NCBI RefSeq assembly: GCF_000972845.2
Contig: NC_040018.1
Location: 6,867,035-6,931,034 of the forward strand
Reading direction: 5' to 3'
Length of the DNA stretch: 64,000 nucleotides
Source: Larimichthys crocea
Taxonomy: Eukaryota > Chordata > Actinopteri > Sciaenidae
Positions 1-12,400 of this stretch are shown here, piece by piece (position 1 is the first letter of the stretch; every line of letters begins with the position of its first letter). The notes under the pieces are model-generated. The model was given only the letters and a program-made list of their open reading frames with translations. It did not search any database and was not told where the DNA came from. A program made the translations under genes and the position numbers.

Positions 1-909
1 TTTTTTTTTACCATTGCATAAATAGCCTAGAATAAATTTGTAGACATGTTTTTTCAAAGAAAGTAATGTTTATTTATATCCTTCAAATATTCCAGTAGAT
101 ATAGTAATTCGTATTAGTTATTATTTCATTTATACTGTTAGAAAGCCCATGTTGTTTTAATCACTGTTAATTTGTTCTTGAAAGAAATTGCATTGCATCA
201 ATTGCGTCAGGCCACTATTCGGCCACTTCACCGAAAGCTGAAATGCACTTCTGGGCCATTTTCGATAATCCATGTCCAAGAGTCCATTTCCCCGGATAAG
301 ATGGGTTTTATTCGTTATTTGCCACTATAAACATGCTCTGACCTCCTCAAGCTTTTATTTTGGCACTTCCAGTTACCGGCATTTGAATTTGCATTTTAGC
401 TAAATATTTAGTTTCACCCGAAAACATTTAGATTCAACATTTTTAGATTTAGATTTATATTTAACATTTATATTATAATTTAAATTTAGATTTATTTTAA
501 CATTTAGATTTAACATTTTTATTTATATTTATATTTAACATTTAATTTAGATTGATTTAGATTTATATTTACATTTAGATTTAGCATTTAGATTAGAATT
601 TATATTATATATATATATATATATATTATATCTATCTATATATAGTCACATATAGAGCTACACATTGTCAAACATACCCAACCTGTGCATCGTTTATCTA
701 CAGGCAGACATCCACTCACACTTTATCCCAAACGTTTATAAGACTTAGTGAAAGTGTGGAGAATACACTGTTTGTATACAAACGTACAAACTGATACATT
801 TCACTTTAACTTGACTAGTCTACAGGCAGAAGGAAGGGGTTCGTGTGCACTGCAGCAACCTTCGTGTGTCAGAGGTACATGAACATAAGCCCCTTTGTTT
901 CACCCACAG
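1..909 (+). other. TUBGCP4 intron 1 (partial), AT-rich, no exon seen
   Basis: No exon was recognised. The expected first coding exon of TUBGCP4 (about 26 codons) is absent, so it must lie left of the window. Positions 415-650 hold a degenerate array built on ATTTAG and ATTTAAC units ending in an (AT)n run near 606-626. The last bases before 910 form a normal acceptor (ttcacccacag). Confidence 0.6.
415..650. repeat. AT-rich degenerate minisatellite (ATTTAG/ATTTAAC)n plus (AT)n
   Basis: Short units of the form ACATTTAGATTTA and ATTTATATTTAAC recur about a dozen times with drift, then run into alternating AT. This is simple-sequence DNA inside the intron; no function is implied. Confidence 0.75.
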
Positions 910-3900
910 GTGTCCCAGGATCTGCCTTTCCTTCACCCCAGTGAGACCAGTGTCTTAAACCGGCTCTCCAAGCTGGGCTCAGATTACATACGCTTCACAG
1001 AGTTCATAGAACAACACACCGGCCACGTGCATCAGCAAGTGAGTGAAGATACTTATTTACTCAGGAAGATATAAAGATATAAAGATGTTTAGTTTGTTTA
1101 AAAAGTACCAATCTAAGACGATTTGTTCTTCAGGAGCATCACACAAACCAGCCCAACCAGACAGGACTTCATGGGATTTACTTGCGGGCTTTCTGCACAG
1201 GTCTGGACTCAGTGCTGCAGCCGTACAGACAGGCCCTGCTGGACCTCGAACAAGAGGTAAAATGATGACTCTGCCAACAGGAATAAATGCTGAAGCATGC
1301 TACAGGATGCTCATTTAACTTGTGTGTAACCTGTGTGTGTGTGTGTGCGTGTGTGTGTGTGTTTCAGTTCCTCGGAGATCCACATCTGACAATATCTCAT
1401 GTGAATTACAAGCTCGATCAGGTACAGACCCTCACAGAGGAAAGTCTACAGTCAAACAACATCTGTTCGTCTAACGCTGAACCTTTTGTTCCAGTTCCAG
1501 TTGCTGTTTCCTTCTGTGATGGTGGTGGTGGAGACTATAAAATCACAGAAGGTAAGGACTGCCTGTGAAGTAGTTTACCAGGGAAATGTAGGTTCAGAGT
1601 GCTGCCAATGTTGCACACGTTTAAGAAAGGAGAAATTGTTTAACTGACAGCGATTACAACAGTTCTACCTTCACTTTAGCAGAAATATGTCAGGTTTGTG
1701 TGTAACTGCAACATCCTCCTGCTCTTGTTGCATGCCGTTCCACCTTTATAACCACAGTAGCTGAATAAACACAAGATACCCATGAACACACATTTCTCCA
1801 TAGTTGGTAAGCAGCAGTAAGATGCCACGATGTGTCAGTTACTTGTTCTGATTAAGTGCATGAAGGTCATTAACAGAGACACACAATCATTCACATTTTA
1901 TTTAAGAGCCTGAAACATGACGGAAAAAGCGAGAGCTCCAAGAAGAAAACACATCTAACAGCTGTGTACGCTTTATGTCTCGTGTGTGATGTTTCAGATC
2001 CACGGCTGTCAGATCCTGGAGACGGTGTACAAGCACAGCTGTGGGGGGCTTCCCCCTGTACGCATGGCCTTAGAAAAGTAAGTCTGATCAGGACCACTCA
2101 GAATATAACGTAGGCTTGATTTCTGATGATGTTTTGTGCATTCTGCAGGATTCTCGCCGTGTGCCACGGCGTGATGTACAAGCAGCTGGCAGCCTGGATG
2201 CTGCATGGATTACTACTGGACCAAAGCGAGGAGTTTTTTGTGAAGCAGGGGCCGAGTGCTGGAGGAGCTGCTGCCAACCAGGAGGAGGAGGAGGAGGACC
2301 TGGGGCTGGGAGGTTTGAGCGGGAAACAGCTCAGAGAACTACAGGACCTGGTGAGAACACAAAGACCCCCCCCCTCCATCCAACACTGTACAAGAGCTCA
2401 ATGCTTGAGTGATGGATTATGTCCTGTGCTGTGTTACAGAGGCTGATCGAGGAGGAGAACATGTTGGCGCCGTCTCTGCAGCAGTTCTCCCTGCGGACAG
2501 AGATGCTGCCCTCTTACATTCCCATCAGGGTGGCTGAGAAGATCCTCTTCGTGGGAGAGTCCGTCCAGATGTTTGAAAACCACAACCACAGCCCATCTAG
2601 AGCCGGTGGTCTACAGCGCTCTGATCTGAAGTGAAGTCTTGTGCTCTAATTTTTGTCTTTTTATGACACGTGGTTTTGTTTTGTTGATCTTCAGGCTCAA
2701 TACTGAAGCACCAGGAGGACATGTTCGCCGCCGAGCTGCACAGGCTCAAACAGCAGCCTCTGTTCAGCCTGGTGGACTTTGAAAATCTGATCGATCGCAT
2801 TAGGAGCACAGTGGCAGAGGTGAGCTAATATTATTATGCTGTTACTCTCTTCCTTCAACCAGAAACCATAAAAGTTAGCCTTCTACACTTAATAAATTAA
2901 AATGTCACAATCTTTCTGACTCCTAGCATCTCTGGACGTTGATGGTGGAGGAATCAGATCTGCTCGAGCAGCTCAAGGTTTGTATTAATTACTCTTCCGG
3001 TTCTGGATTATTAATCACCGGCGCTGACATTTGTACGTCCTTTTCAGATTATCAAGGACTTCTACTTGCTGGGTCGTGGCGAACTCTACCAGGTTTTTAT
3101 CGACCTTGCACAGCACATGCTGAAGACGCCCCCAACAGCCGTCACCGAGCACGGTAAATAAAGATCGCTGAAGTCGCTTTTCTCTGAGTCTTTTAAGAGT
3201 TACAGAATAAATTCCCACTTGCAACAACTGGCAACCGCAACAGGATGTAACTGTCCAGTAAAATGTAATGCTTTAAAACTCCAACAAATGAACCGGCTGA
3301 GGTATTGGTAGACTAGAGAGTTAGTGTTTTTGTCAGTGGAGTGGCATTAGTTTCTGGTTAAAGCAAAGAGGATCTTACTCCTTAACAGAAAGATAGATGT
3401 GTAGGATCCTTTCAGTAATGTTGCTGGACACTTATAATAACAATCTAAACAGGCACTTTTAGTGGACGGACGTGCACAGTTGCCCTGAAGGTTTTGCAGC
3501 TGCAGAGCTCTCGCTCAAGAATTGTTATTCACAGAAACATGGGAAAATGGAGTCAAGGTACAAAAATACAGTGACACTAAAGTCAGATTTCCTTCGTCGC
3601 CTGGCATCCGGTTGTTGTTTGCAGGTGCCTCGCAGCAGCAGATATCATCCTGCAGCAGCAGTTTTTAACTTTAGTAAGCGTGTTTGCCTTCGGGACCCGT
3701 CGTCACAAGAAGAGCTGTGTATGTTTTAACGTCGTGTGATTTCTCGTCCTCAGATGTGAACGTGGCCTTTCAGCAGGCGGCTCACAAGGTGCTCCTGGAC
3801 GACGACAACCTGCTGCCTCTGCTGCACCTCACTGTTGACTACCAGGGCAAAGACAGCAAAGGTGTGCTGACCACAGCTTTCTGTCGAAGTGACTGAAGTG

Positions 3901-5655
3901 ATGTGAACACAAACAGAAACCTTTTCTACTGAGATGATTCTCTCTTTTATTTGGTCTTTAGTGCCATCTTGTGGATTTCTGATGAATGTTACACAGTTGA
4001 CAGATTCTGTGGTTGAAGCTTATTCCGCCTGTTCTTACAGAGGCGACAGGCCCCAGAGATGGAGCCACTCCTCCACAAGACACCTCCCCTCGTGAGATCC
4101 CTCCCACGGGTTGGGCGGCTCTCGGCCTCATCTACAAGGTCCAGTGGCCGCTGCACATCCTCTTCACTCCTGCTATCTTGGAAAAGTGTGTACTTCTCTG
4201 GCTCCTTATAGGTGTAATGTGTATCTGATGGCCTGTTTAGTCCACCTGCTGAGCCTCCTGTTTGTCTGCCCTCAGGTACAACGTCGTGTTCAGGTACCTA
4301 CTGAGTGTACGGCGGGTGCAGTCGCAGCTGCAGCACTGCTGGGCTCTACAGATGCAGAGGAAACACCTCAAGTCCAGCCAGACAGACGCTGTGAAATGGA
4401 GGCTACGCAACCACATGGCCTTCCTGATCGACAACCTGCAGTATTACTTACAGGTAATAATACAGTGACATGGTGGTTCCACCTGGGGGACTCGTGGATG
4501 ATTATACACTAAAGAGAACATAATCCACACAGAGATCTCTAAATCCTTATAAACAGAAATATGAAATACTGGATAATAATCTAGATAATGTTTAATCAAA
4601 CTTTAAACTTTCAGTTTGAAGTGTGACGTGGGACTATAAAATAAAGCGAGAGACAGAATCTAATAATAAAACATTTGTTTATCTTATTAAAGATGCACAT
4701 ATGAACTTTAAATTTAACTTTAAATTTAACCAATTTTATTAGTTTTATTTTTGTATTTGATCATGATGATATTACTGCAGCTGAAGATTTGTGTGACTGT
4801 TATTGAGTGTTACCGAAGGACTTCAACAAACCTGCTTCGTCTTTGCTTCTAGATTTTAAGATCAGCGGCACTTCTGCATCCACTAATGGTTAAATGTGAA
4901 AGTAGAAATCATGCGTGCGCACGTGAACAATTTACGCAGCTTTATAAATCATGCGTATGATTGGAGCGTTGCATCAGCTGAGCTGTTCTCCTGCCGTTTG
5001 CCTCTAGGTGGATGTGCTGGAGTCGCAGTTCTCTCAGCTGCTTCAGCAGATCAACTCCACCCGAGACTTCGAGAGCATCCGACTGGCCCACGACCATTTC
5101 CTCAGCAACCTGCTCGCTCAGTCCTTCATCCTCCTGAAGCCGGTACGAAGCGCTGGAACCTTTATCTGCTGCTGAATTTCTTTTTTTCAGGCTCATTTAA
5201 TAAACGCTTCTGTCCTCAGGTGTTCCACTGCCTGAACGAGATCCTCGAGCTGTGTCATAACTTCTGCTCGCTGGTCAGTCAGAGCGTGGCGTCGCTGGAC
5301 GAGAGGGGGACTGCTCAGCTGGACATCCTGGTCAAGGTAGAGCCGCTCATGTCTATCTGTCCATCTAACGCTGGCAAATGTAAAGTTCATTCATACGAGC
5401 ACGTTCAAATTTCAGGGCTTCAGACGGCAGTCCTCCTTACTGTTTAAAATCCTTTCGAGCGTGAGGAACCATCAGATCAACTCCGATCTGGCTCAGCTGT
5501 TACTGCGACTGGACTACAACAAATACTACACGCAGGCTGGAGGCACCCTGGGCAGGTAGGACGCACAAAACCACCTTCAAATGTAAATACTAATGCACGA
5601 ATCAAACCGAGGTCAGCGCTTAATCCATTTACATTTCTTTCTTTTCAGTGTTTAA
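910..5655 (+). CDS. TUBGCP4: Gamma-tubulin complex component 4 (GCP4), exons 2-18, 5' partial
   Basis: Subunit of the gamma-tubulin ring complex, which templates microtubule nucleation at centrosomes and spindles. Exons by GT-AG borders and frame: 910-1038, 1134-1256, 1368-1421, 1495-1551, 1998-2077, 2149-2350, 2440-2605, 2695-2819, 2927-2977, 3048-3153, 3754-3861, 4041-4185, 4276-4453, 5008-5142, 5220-5336, 5416-5555, 5649-5655 (stop TAA 5653-5655). These sum to 1923 nt, or 640 codons plus stop. The vertebrate protein is about 667 residues, so only the first exon (about 26 codons) is missing. The translation starts VSQDLPFLHPSE, continues through [47 protein letters not shown] and [20 protein letters not shown], and ends [11 protein letters not shown]. 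This spans the N-terminal Spc97/Spc98 (GRIP1) and C-terminal gamma-tubulin-binding (GRIP2) regions. All reading frames close without a break. The exon 8 donor is a weak GTGGTC. An inverted broken copy lies at 10014-13560. Confidence 0.96.
1331..1363. repeat. (TG)n microsatellite before TUBGCP4 exon 4
   Basis: An alternating TG run with one CG interruption sits directly upstream of the acceptor of the exon beginning at 1368, in place of a normal polypyrimidine tract. Confidence 0.8.
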
Positions 5656-6493
5656 GACGATCACAGTGGATTCTCTGCTAACTCTCACACTGAACACGAG
5701 AAGCTCCCATCAGTCTCGTCATGTGACTGAACCAGAATACTAAAGTTAAAATGATCTTTAAAGGGTTAGTCCACCAAAATAATCCGATCATTTTCCATTT
5801 TCATTTTGTTTGTGGCGCTTACAGACAATAGTTTTTCCGACTCTTAAAACAGATTTCAGGGGGACTGTTTCTTTGGCAGAAAGTTGAGTGTGGATTGTGA
5901 ACGGTAACCAGACAAAGCTAAAGTAAAGCTTGACTGAGCTTTACAGACTGAACCATAATTTAAAAAAATGATTTATTTAATTAAAGGAGCAGTTCGACAT
6001 TATGGGGAAACTTTCTTGCGTAGTCAGATGTAGGTCGACACCACCCTCACATACGATCGGTGCCGACTTTGTGCAAGAAGGTCGATTTTAGCATATTTCC
6101 CAAAAATGTTGAACTATAAAGTACTCAAGTTGCGTTTCCATGGTAACGTATTAAAAAAGGTCAAACTTATTCAAAACCGACTTCCCTGAAAATAACAGTT
6201 CAAAAAACAAGTCAGCCTGCTTTATGAAACAAACTTTAGGACACAAACAAGTTCTGGAAGCAGAACTCAGAGAGAAAATGTTTGGGTGGTCCGACTCATA
6301 ACTCATCATGTCGTTGTACAAACTGTAAATATTCAAACTTGTACCATGAATAAACTGAAAATCCGTTAAAATGAAACAAGGGTCACAATTTATTATCCCA
6401 TTAAAAACAGACAGGATAAAGTTATATACAGCAGAGGCATGCAACAGAACTAATGCTCAACATTTAACATGTTTCCGCGCGCGTGGAGTCGGA
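5656..6493. other. Convergent 3' region between TUBGCP4 and TP53BP1
   Basis: These 838 bases separate the stop codons of the two converging genes. Candidate + strand polyadenylation signals for TUBGCP4 are ATTAAA at 5980-5985 and AATAAA at 6349-6354. For TP53BP1 an AATAAA reads on the - strand at 6394-6389, about 100 nt past its stop. The two 3' UTRs therefore may overlap. No coding exon was seen. Confidence 0.6.
6389..6394 (-). terminator. Candidate TP53BP1 polyadenylation signal AATAAA
   Basis: On the - strand this is a perfect AATAAA about 100 nt downstream of the TAA at 6496-6494. The right-arm copy (near 9290) is changed there and no longer reads AATAAA. It is assigned by position only. 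Confidence 0.5.
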
Positions 6494-9400
6494 TTATGAG
6501 GACGAGTAGTCGTGGCGGTACTGAGGCTTGCTGTGGAAAGCGAGGCGCTCCCCGCGGATGACGCTCTGCATGAGCCACTCGGGAGACACCAGCGGCACTT
6601 CCTGCGATGTCGCGTTCTTCTCCACCAGTGGCGGACAGGCGAGGTCTGTCACCACCACGTCGTACTTGCCGGCAGGAATGTCTGCAGGTGGAGGGAGGAA
6701 CAGAGTGTCAACAGCACGTCGTTACTTCATCAGTGTGCACGTGGAGGAGGCGGTCTGTACCTGAACTGTCCTTATCTGCCTGGAAATGTCGGACGGAGGA
6801 ACCTCCGCCCATGGTGATCAGCTGCGCCCAAAGCTCCACCGGTTTCTCGAACACCAGAAGGACCCGCAGAGCCTTGAACGGGCTGCAGCGTGGATGCCTG
6901 ATGAGGACAAAAATATGGATTAAAACAAAGCGTGGGTGGAAAATGAAGGAAGCCAACACGAAGAGCCAAAAACTGAGTCAGTCTCCATAAGTCCCCATGT
7001 TCACAGCAGAAATAAACATGTTGACAGTCTGGTTTAGACACTTTCCTCACATCAGCTCCACGTTTTTAGTCGTGAGTTGAGTCAGGAGCCGACCACACTG
7101 ACCTTCACACTGCGGCTGCAGTCGAATAGTCACCTTTAGGAAGTGAAATGTTGAGGAAAGGAGCTCAAGTGCTTCCTTTATTGTCTCCGGACCATCCTTT
7201 ACCAAAGGAAAGGAGGTGATGCTGTCCCACAAAAAACAGTGTGATGCAAACAACATGGAGAGTATGTAGGAAGTATCTCAGATGAAGCGTTTTGTAGTCC
7301 ATCTTCTGGACTTCGTAGTTCAATAACATCAACCGTCACATCATGGCATAGTCTAGTTTAAGTGCTCTCATCTTCTCCTAACACCTTATGTCCTCTCCTT
7401 TACATCTTTCCTTGACCTTGTGACATTTTCCATCGATGTCAAGGAAAAGTGGTTAGGAAAGGACTTAGGAGGTAATGTTTTTTGACTGTTTGACAAAACC
7501 CTGGCTCTTTAAAATGCAGGTCCGGTGGTCACTGAGCACCTCTGCAACATTAGATAACTTTGCTGACAGAGACCACACAGCAGAAGGTTAACACACTGAA
7601 CACGCTGTCACTGTTATTCAGCCACAAACCACCTACAGCAGCCCACAGGACGATCTGTTCAGGCGTTTCTAATAATCTGTTTTACTTCACAGACGCTTTT
7701 CAGAAGAGATCAGGACATTTCTGACCTGTTAATTTACGATCGCTGCTCACGCACAGATCAAAGATAAACGCTTGTTTTGATCAGTGAGTCGTCGCCAGTA
7801 GTCGAGTTGTAAAATGAAACCAGGGGGGATGGTGAAATTTTTCATTTATGTGACATATTTTCCAGCAGGGGGGTCTGGGGTCCTCCCCCAGATAATTTTG
7901 TATTTCTTAGATGCAATTTCCTGCATTCTAGTCAATTTTAGGGTGACTTGCTAGACATGGCAAATCCTAAATCCCATCTGATTCATAGCTTGCATTCTCA
8001 GTTGCATGGCCTGCACATGACAAAACTATTTAACGGAAAGAAACAATAACCACTTAACTATGGACATCATGTCATTCACATCTTTTTAAAACATATTTGT
8101 AAAAACATTTTAAATATCTTTATTTGTGAATGTGCTCAAATATTTTTTTAAAGTTATCTAATGTTGCAGAGGTGCTCGTGACCACCGGACCTGCATTTTA
8201 AAAGAGCCAGGGTTTGTCAAACTCAAAAAACATTACCTCCTAGTCCTTTCCTAACCACTTTTCCTTGACATCGATGGAAATGTCACGAGGTCAAGGAAAG
8301 ATGTAAGGAGGGGACATAAGGTGTTAGGAGAAGATGAGAGCACTTAAACTGACTATGCCCTGATGTGACGGTGGATGTTATGAACTACGAAGTCCAGAAG
8401 ATGGACTACAAAACGCTTCATCTGAGTACTTCCTACATACTCTCCATTGTTGTTTTTTTTTTAAATTGTGGGACGGCATCACCTCCTTTCCTTTGGTAAA
8501 GGATGGTCCCGAGACATAAAGGAAGCACTTAGCTCCTTTCCTCAACTTTCACTTCCTAAAGGTGACTATTCGACTGCAGCCGCAGTGTGAAGGTCAGTGT
8601 GGTCGGCTCCGCTCAACTCACGACTAAAAACGTGGAGCTGATGTGAGAAAGTGTCTAAACCAGACTGTCAACATGTTTATTTCTGCTGTGAACTGGGGAC
8701 TTATGGAGACTGACTCAGTTTTTTGGCTCTTCTGTTGGCTTCCTTCATTTTCCACCCACGCTTTGTTTTAATCCATATTTTTGTCCTCATCAGGCATCCA
8801 CGCTGCAGCCGTTCAGGCTCTGCGGGTCCTTCTGGTGTTCGAGAAACCGGTGGAGCTTTGGCGCAGCTGTCACATGGGCGGGTTCCTCCGTCCGACATTT
8901 CCAGGCAGATAAGGACAGTTCAGGTACAGACCGCCTCCTCCACGTGCACACTGATGAAGTAACGACGTGCTGTTGACACTCTGTTCCTCCCTCCACCTGC
9001 AGACATTCCTGCCGGCAAGTACGACGTGGTGGTGACAGACCTCGCCTGTCCGCCACTGGTGGAGAAGAACGCGACATCGCAGGAAGTGCCGCTGGTGTCT
9101 CCCGAGTGGCTCATGCAGAGCTCATCGCGGGGAGCGCCTCGCTTTCCACAGCAAGCCTCAGTACCGCCACGACTACTCGTCCTCATAATCCGACTCCACG
9201 CGCGCGGAAACATGTTAAATGTTGAGCATTAGTTCTGTTGCATGCCTCTGCTGTATATACTTTATCCTGTCTGTTTTTAATGGTATAAAATTGTGCCCTT
9301 GTTTCATTTTACGGTTTTCGTTTATTCATGGTACAAGTTTGAATATTTACAGTTTGTAAACGACATGATGAGTTATGAGTCGGAACCACCCAAACCACAA

Positions 9401-12400
9401 CAACATTTTCTCTCTGATTCTGCTTCCAGAACTTGTTGTGTTCCTAAAGTTTGTTTCATAAAGCAGGCTGACTTGTTTGAACTGTTATTTTCAGGGAAGT
9501 CGGTTTGAATAAGTTTGACCTTTTTTAATACGTTACCATGGAAACGCAACTTGAGTACTTTATAGTTCAACATTTTTGGGAAATAGCTAAAATCGAACCT
9601 TCTTGCACAAAGTGGCACAATCGTATGTGAGGGTGGTGTCGACCTACATCTGACTACGCAAGAAGTTTCCCCATAATGTCGAACTGCTCCTTTATTAAAT
9701 AAATAATTTTTTTAATTAGGTTCAGTCTGTAAAGCTCAGTCAAGCTTTACTTTAGCTTTGTCTGGTTACCGTCACAATCCACGCTCCAACTTTCTGCCCA
9801 AGAAACAGTCCCCCTGAATCGTTTTTAAGAGTCGGAAAAACTATTGTCTGTAAGCGCCACAAACAAAAACTCAGTCAGTGAGAAAAATGATCGGATATTC
9901 GTTAACCCTTTAAAGATCATTTTAACTTTAGTATTCTGGTTCAGTCCATGACGAGACTGATGGGAGCTTCTGTGTTCGTGTGAGAGTTAGCGCAGAGACT
10001 CCACTGTGATCGTCTAAACACTGAAAAGAAAGAAAGTTAAATGGATTAAGCCTGACCTCGGTTTGATTCGTGCATTAGTATTTACATTTGAAGGTGGTTT
10101 TGTGCGTCCTACCTGCCCAGGGTGCCTCCAGCCTGCGTGTAGTATTTGTTTGTAGTCCAGTCGCGAGTAACAGCTGAGCCAGATCGGAGTTGATCTGATG
10201 GTTCCTCACGCTCGAAAGGATTTAAACAGTAAGGAGGACTGCCGTCTGAAGCCCTGAAATTTGAACGTGCTCGTATGAATGAACTTTACATTTGCCAGCG
10301 TTAGATGGACAGATAGAGTGAGCCTCTACCTTGACCAGGATGTCCAGCTGAGCAGTCCCCCTCTCGTCCAGCGACGCCACGCTCTGACTGACCAGCGAGC
10401 AGAAGTTATGACACAGCTCGAGGATCTCGTTCAGGCAGTGGAACACCTGAGGACAGAAGCGTTTATTAATGGGCCTGAAAAAAAGAAATTCAGCAGCAGA
10501 TAAGTTCCAGCGCTTCGTACCGGCTTCAGGAGGATGAAGACTGAGCGAGCCGGTTGCTGGGAAATGGTCGTGGGCCAGTCGGATGCTCTCGAAGTCTCGG
10601 TGGAGTTGATCTGCTGAAGCAGCTGAGAGAACTGCGACTCCAGCACATCCACCTAGAGGCAAACGGCAGGAGAACAGCTCAGCTGATGCAACGCTCCAAT
10701 CATACGCATGATTTATAAAGCTGCGTAAATTGTTCACGTGCGCACGCTGATTTCTACTTTCACATTTAACCATTAGTGGATGCAGAAGTGCCGCTGATCT
10801 TAAAATCTAGAAGCAAAGACGAAGCAGGTTTGTTGAAGTCCTTCGGTAACACTCAATAACAGTCACACAAATCTTCAGCTGCAGTAATATCATCATGATC
10901 AAACTTAAGAAAGATAATCAATACAAAAATAAAACTAATAAAATTGGTGACAAGTTAAATTTAAAGTTCATATGTGCATCTTTAATAAGATAAACAATGT
11001 TTTATTATTAGATTCTGTCTTCTCGCTTTATTTTATAGTCCCACGTCACACTTCAAACTGAAAGTTTAAAGTTGATTAACATTATCTAGATTATATCCAG
11101 TATTTCATATTTCTGTTTATAACAATATAAAAGTTTTAGGATTTAGAGATCTCTGTGTGGATTATGTTCTCTTTAGTGTATAATCATCCACGAGTCCCCC
11201 AGGTGGAACCACCATGTCACTGTATTATTACCTGTAGTAATACTGCAGGTTGTCGATCAGGAGGCCATGTGGTTGCGTAGCCTCCATTTCACAGCGTCTG
11301 TCTGGCTGGACTTGAGTGTTTCCTCTGCATCTGTAGAGCCCAGCAGTGCTGCAGCTGCGACTGCACCCGCCGTACACTCAGTAGGTACCTGAACACGACG
11401 TTGTACCTAGGGCAGACAAACAGGAGGCTCAGCAGGTGGACTAAACAGCCATCAGATACCCTTACACCTATAAGGAGCCAGGAAGTACACACTTCTCCAA
11501 GATAGCAGGAGTGAAGAGGTGTGCAGCGGCCACTGGGACCTTGTAGATGAGGCCGAGCAGCCCCAACCCGTGGGAGGGATCTCACGAGGGGAGGTGTCTT
11601 GTGGAGGAGTGGCTCCATCTCTGGGGCCTGTCGCCTCTGTAAGAACGGCGGAATAAGCTTCAACCACAGAATATCAACTGTGTAACATTCATCAGAAATC
11701 CACAAGATGGCACTAAAGAACCAAATAAAAGACTACAATCACTTCAGTCACTTCTACAGAAAGCTGTGGTCAGCACACCTTTGCTGTCTTTGCCCTGGTA
11801 GTCGACAGTGGGTGCAGCAGAGGCAGCGGTTGTCGTCGTCCAGAGCACCTTTGAGCCGCCTGCTGAAAGGCCCACGTTCACATCGAGGACGAGAATCACA
11901 CACGTTAAAACATACACAGCTCTTCTTGTGACGACGGGTCCCGAGGCAACACGCTTACTAAAGTTAAAAAATGCTGCTGCAGGATGATATCTGCTGCTGC
12001 GAGGCACCTGCAAACAACACAACGGATGCCAGGCGACGAGGAATTGACTTTAGTGTCACTGTATTTTTGTACCTTTACTCTATTTTCCCAGTTTCTGTGA
12101 TAAACAATTCTGAGCGAGAGCTCTGCAGCTGCAAAACCTTGCACTGTGTTAGATTTGTTTATTTTAAGTGTCCAGCAACATTACTGAAAGGTCCTACATA
12201 CTTCTTTCTGTTAAGGAGTAAGATCCTCTTTGCTTTAACCAGAAACTAATGCCACTCCACTGACAAAAACACTAACTCTCTGGTCTACCAATACCTCAGC
12301 CGGTTCATTTGTTGGAGTTTTAAAGCATTACATTTTACTGGACAGTTACATCCTGTTGCGGTTTCCAGTTGTTTGCAAGTGGGAATTTATTCTGTAACTC

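Larger units (their letters stand above)
2014..7561. repeat. Left arm of large inverted duplication
   Basis: This segment is repeated in reverse complement at 8152-13560. It contains TUBGCP4 exons 6 (most) to 18 and the two last TP53BP1 exons. In this arm every exon is open and correctly spliced, so this is the functional copy. The outer limit is set by the match of GGAGACGGTGTAC near 2014 to the right-arm end near 13560; the inner limit is AACATTAGATAACTTT near 7561 against the same sequence reversed near 8152. Confidence 0.93.

Noticed and set aside
10222..10773. 183-codon reading frame on the - strand resembling 4896-5447
   Set aside because: It reads through introns and exons of the inverted TUBGCP4 copy out of its spliced structure; the true exons are shorter and this copy is broken.
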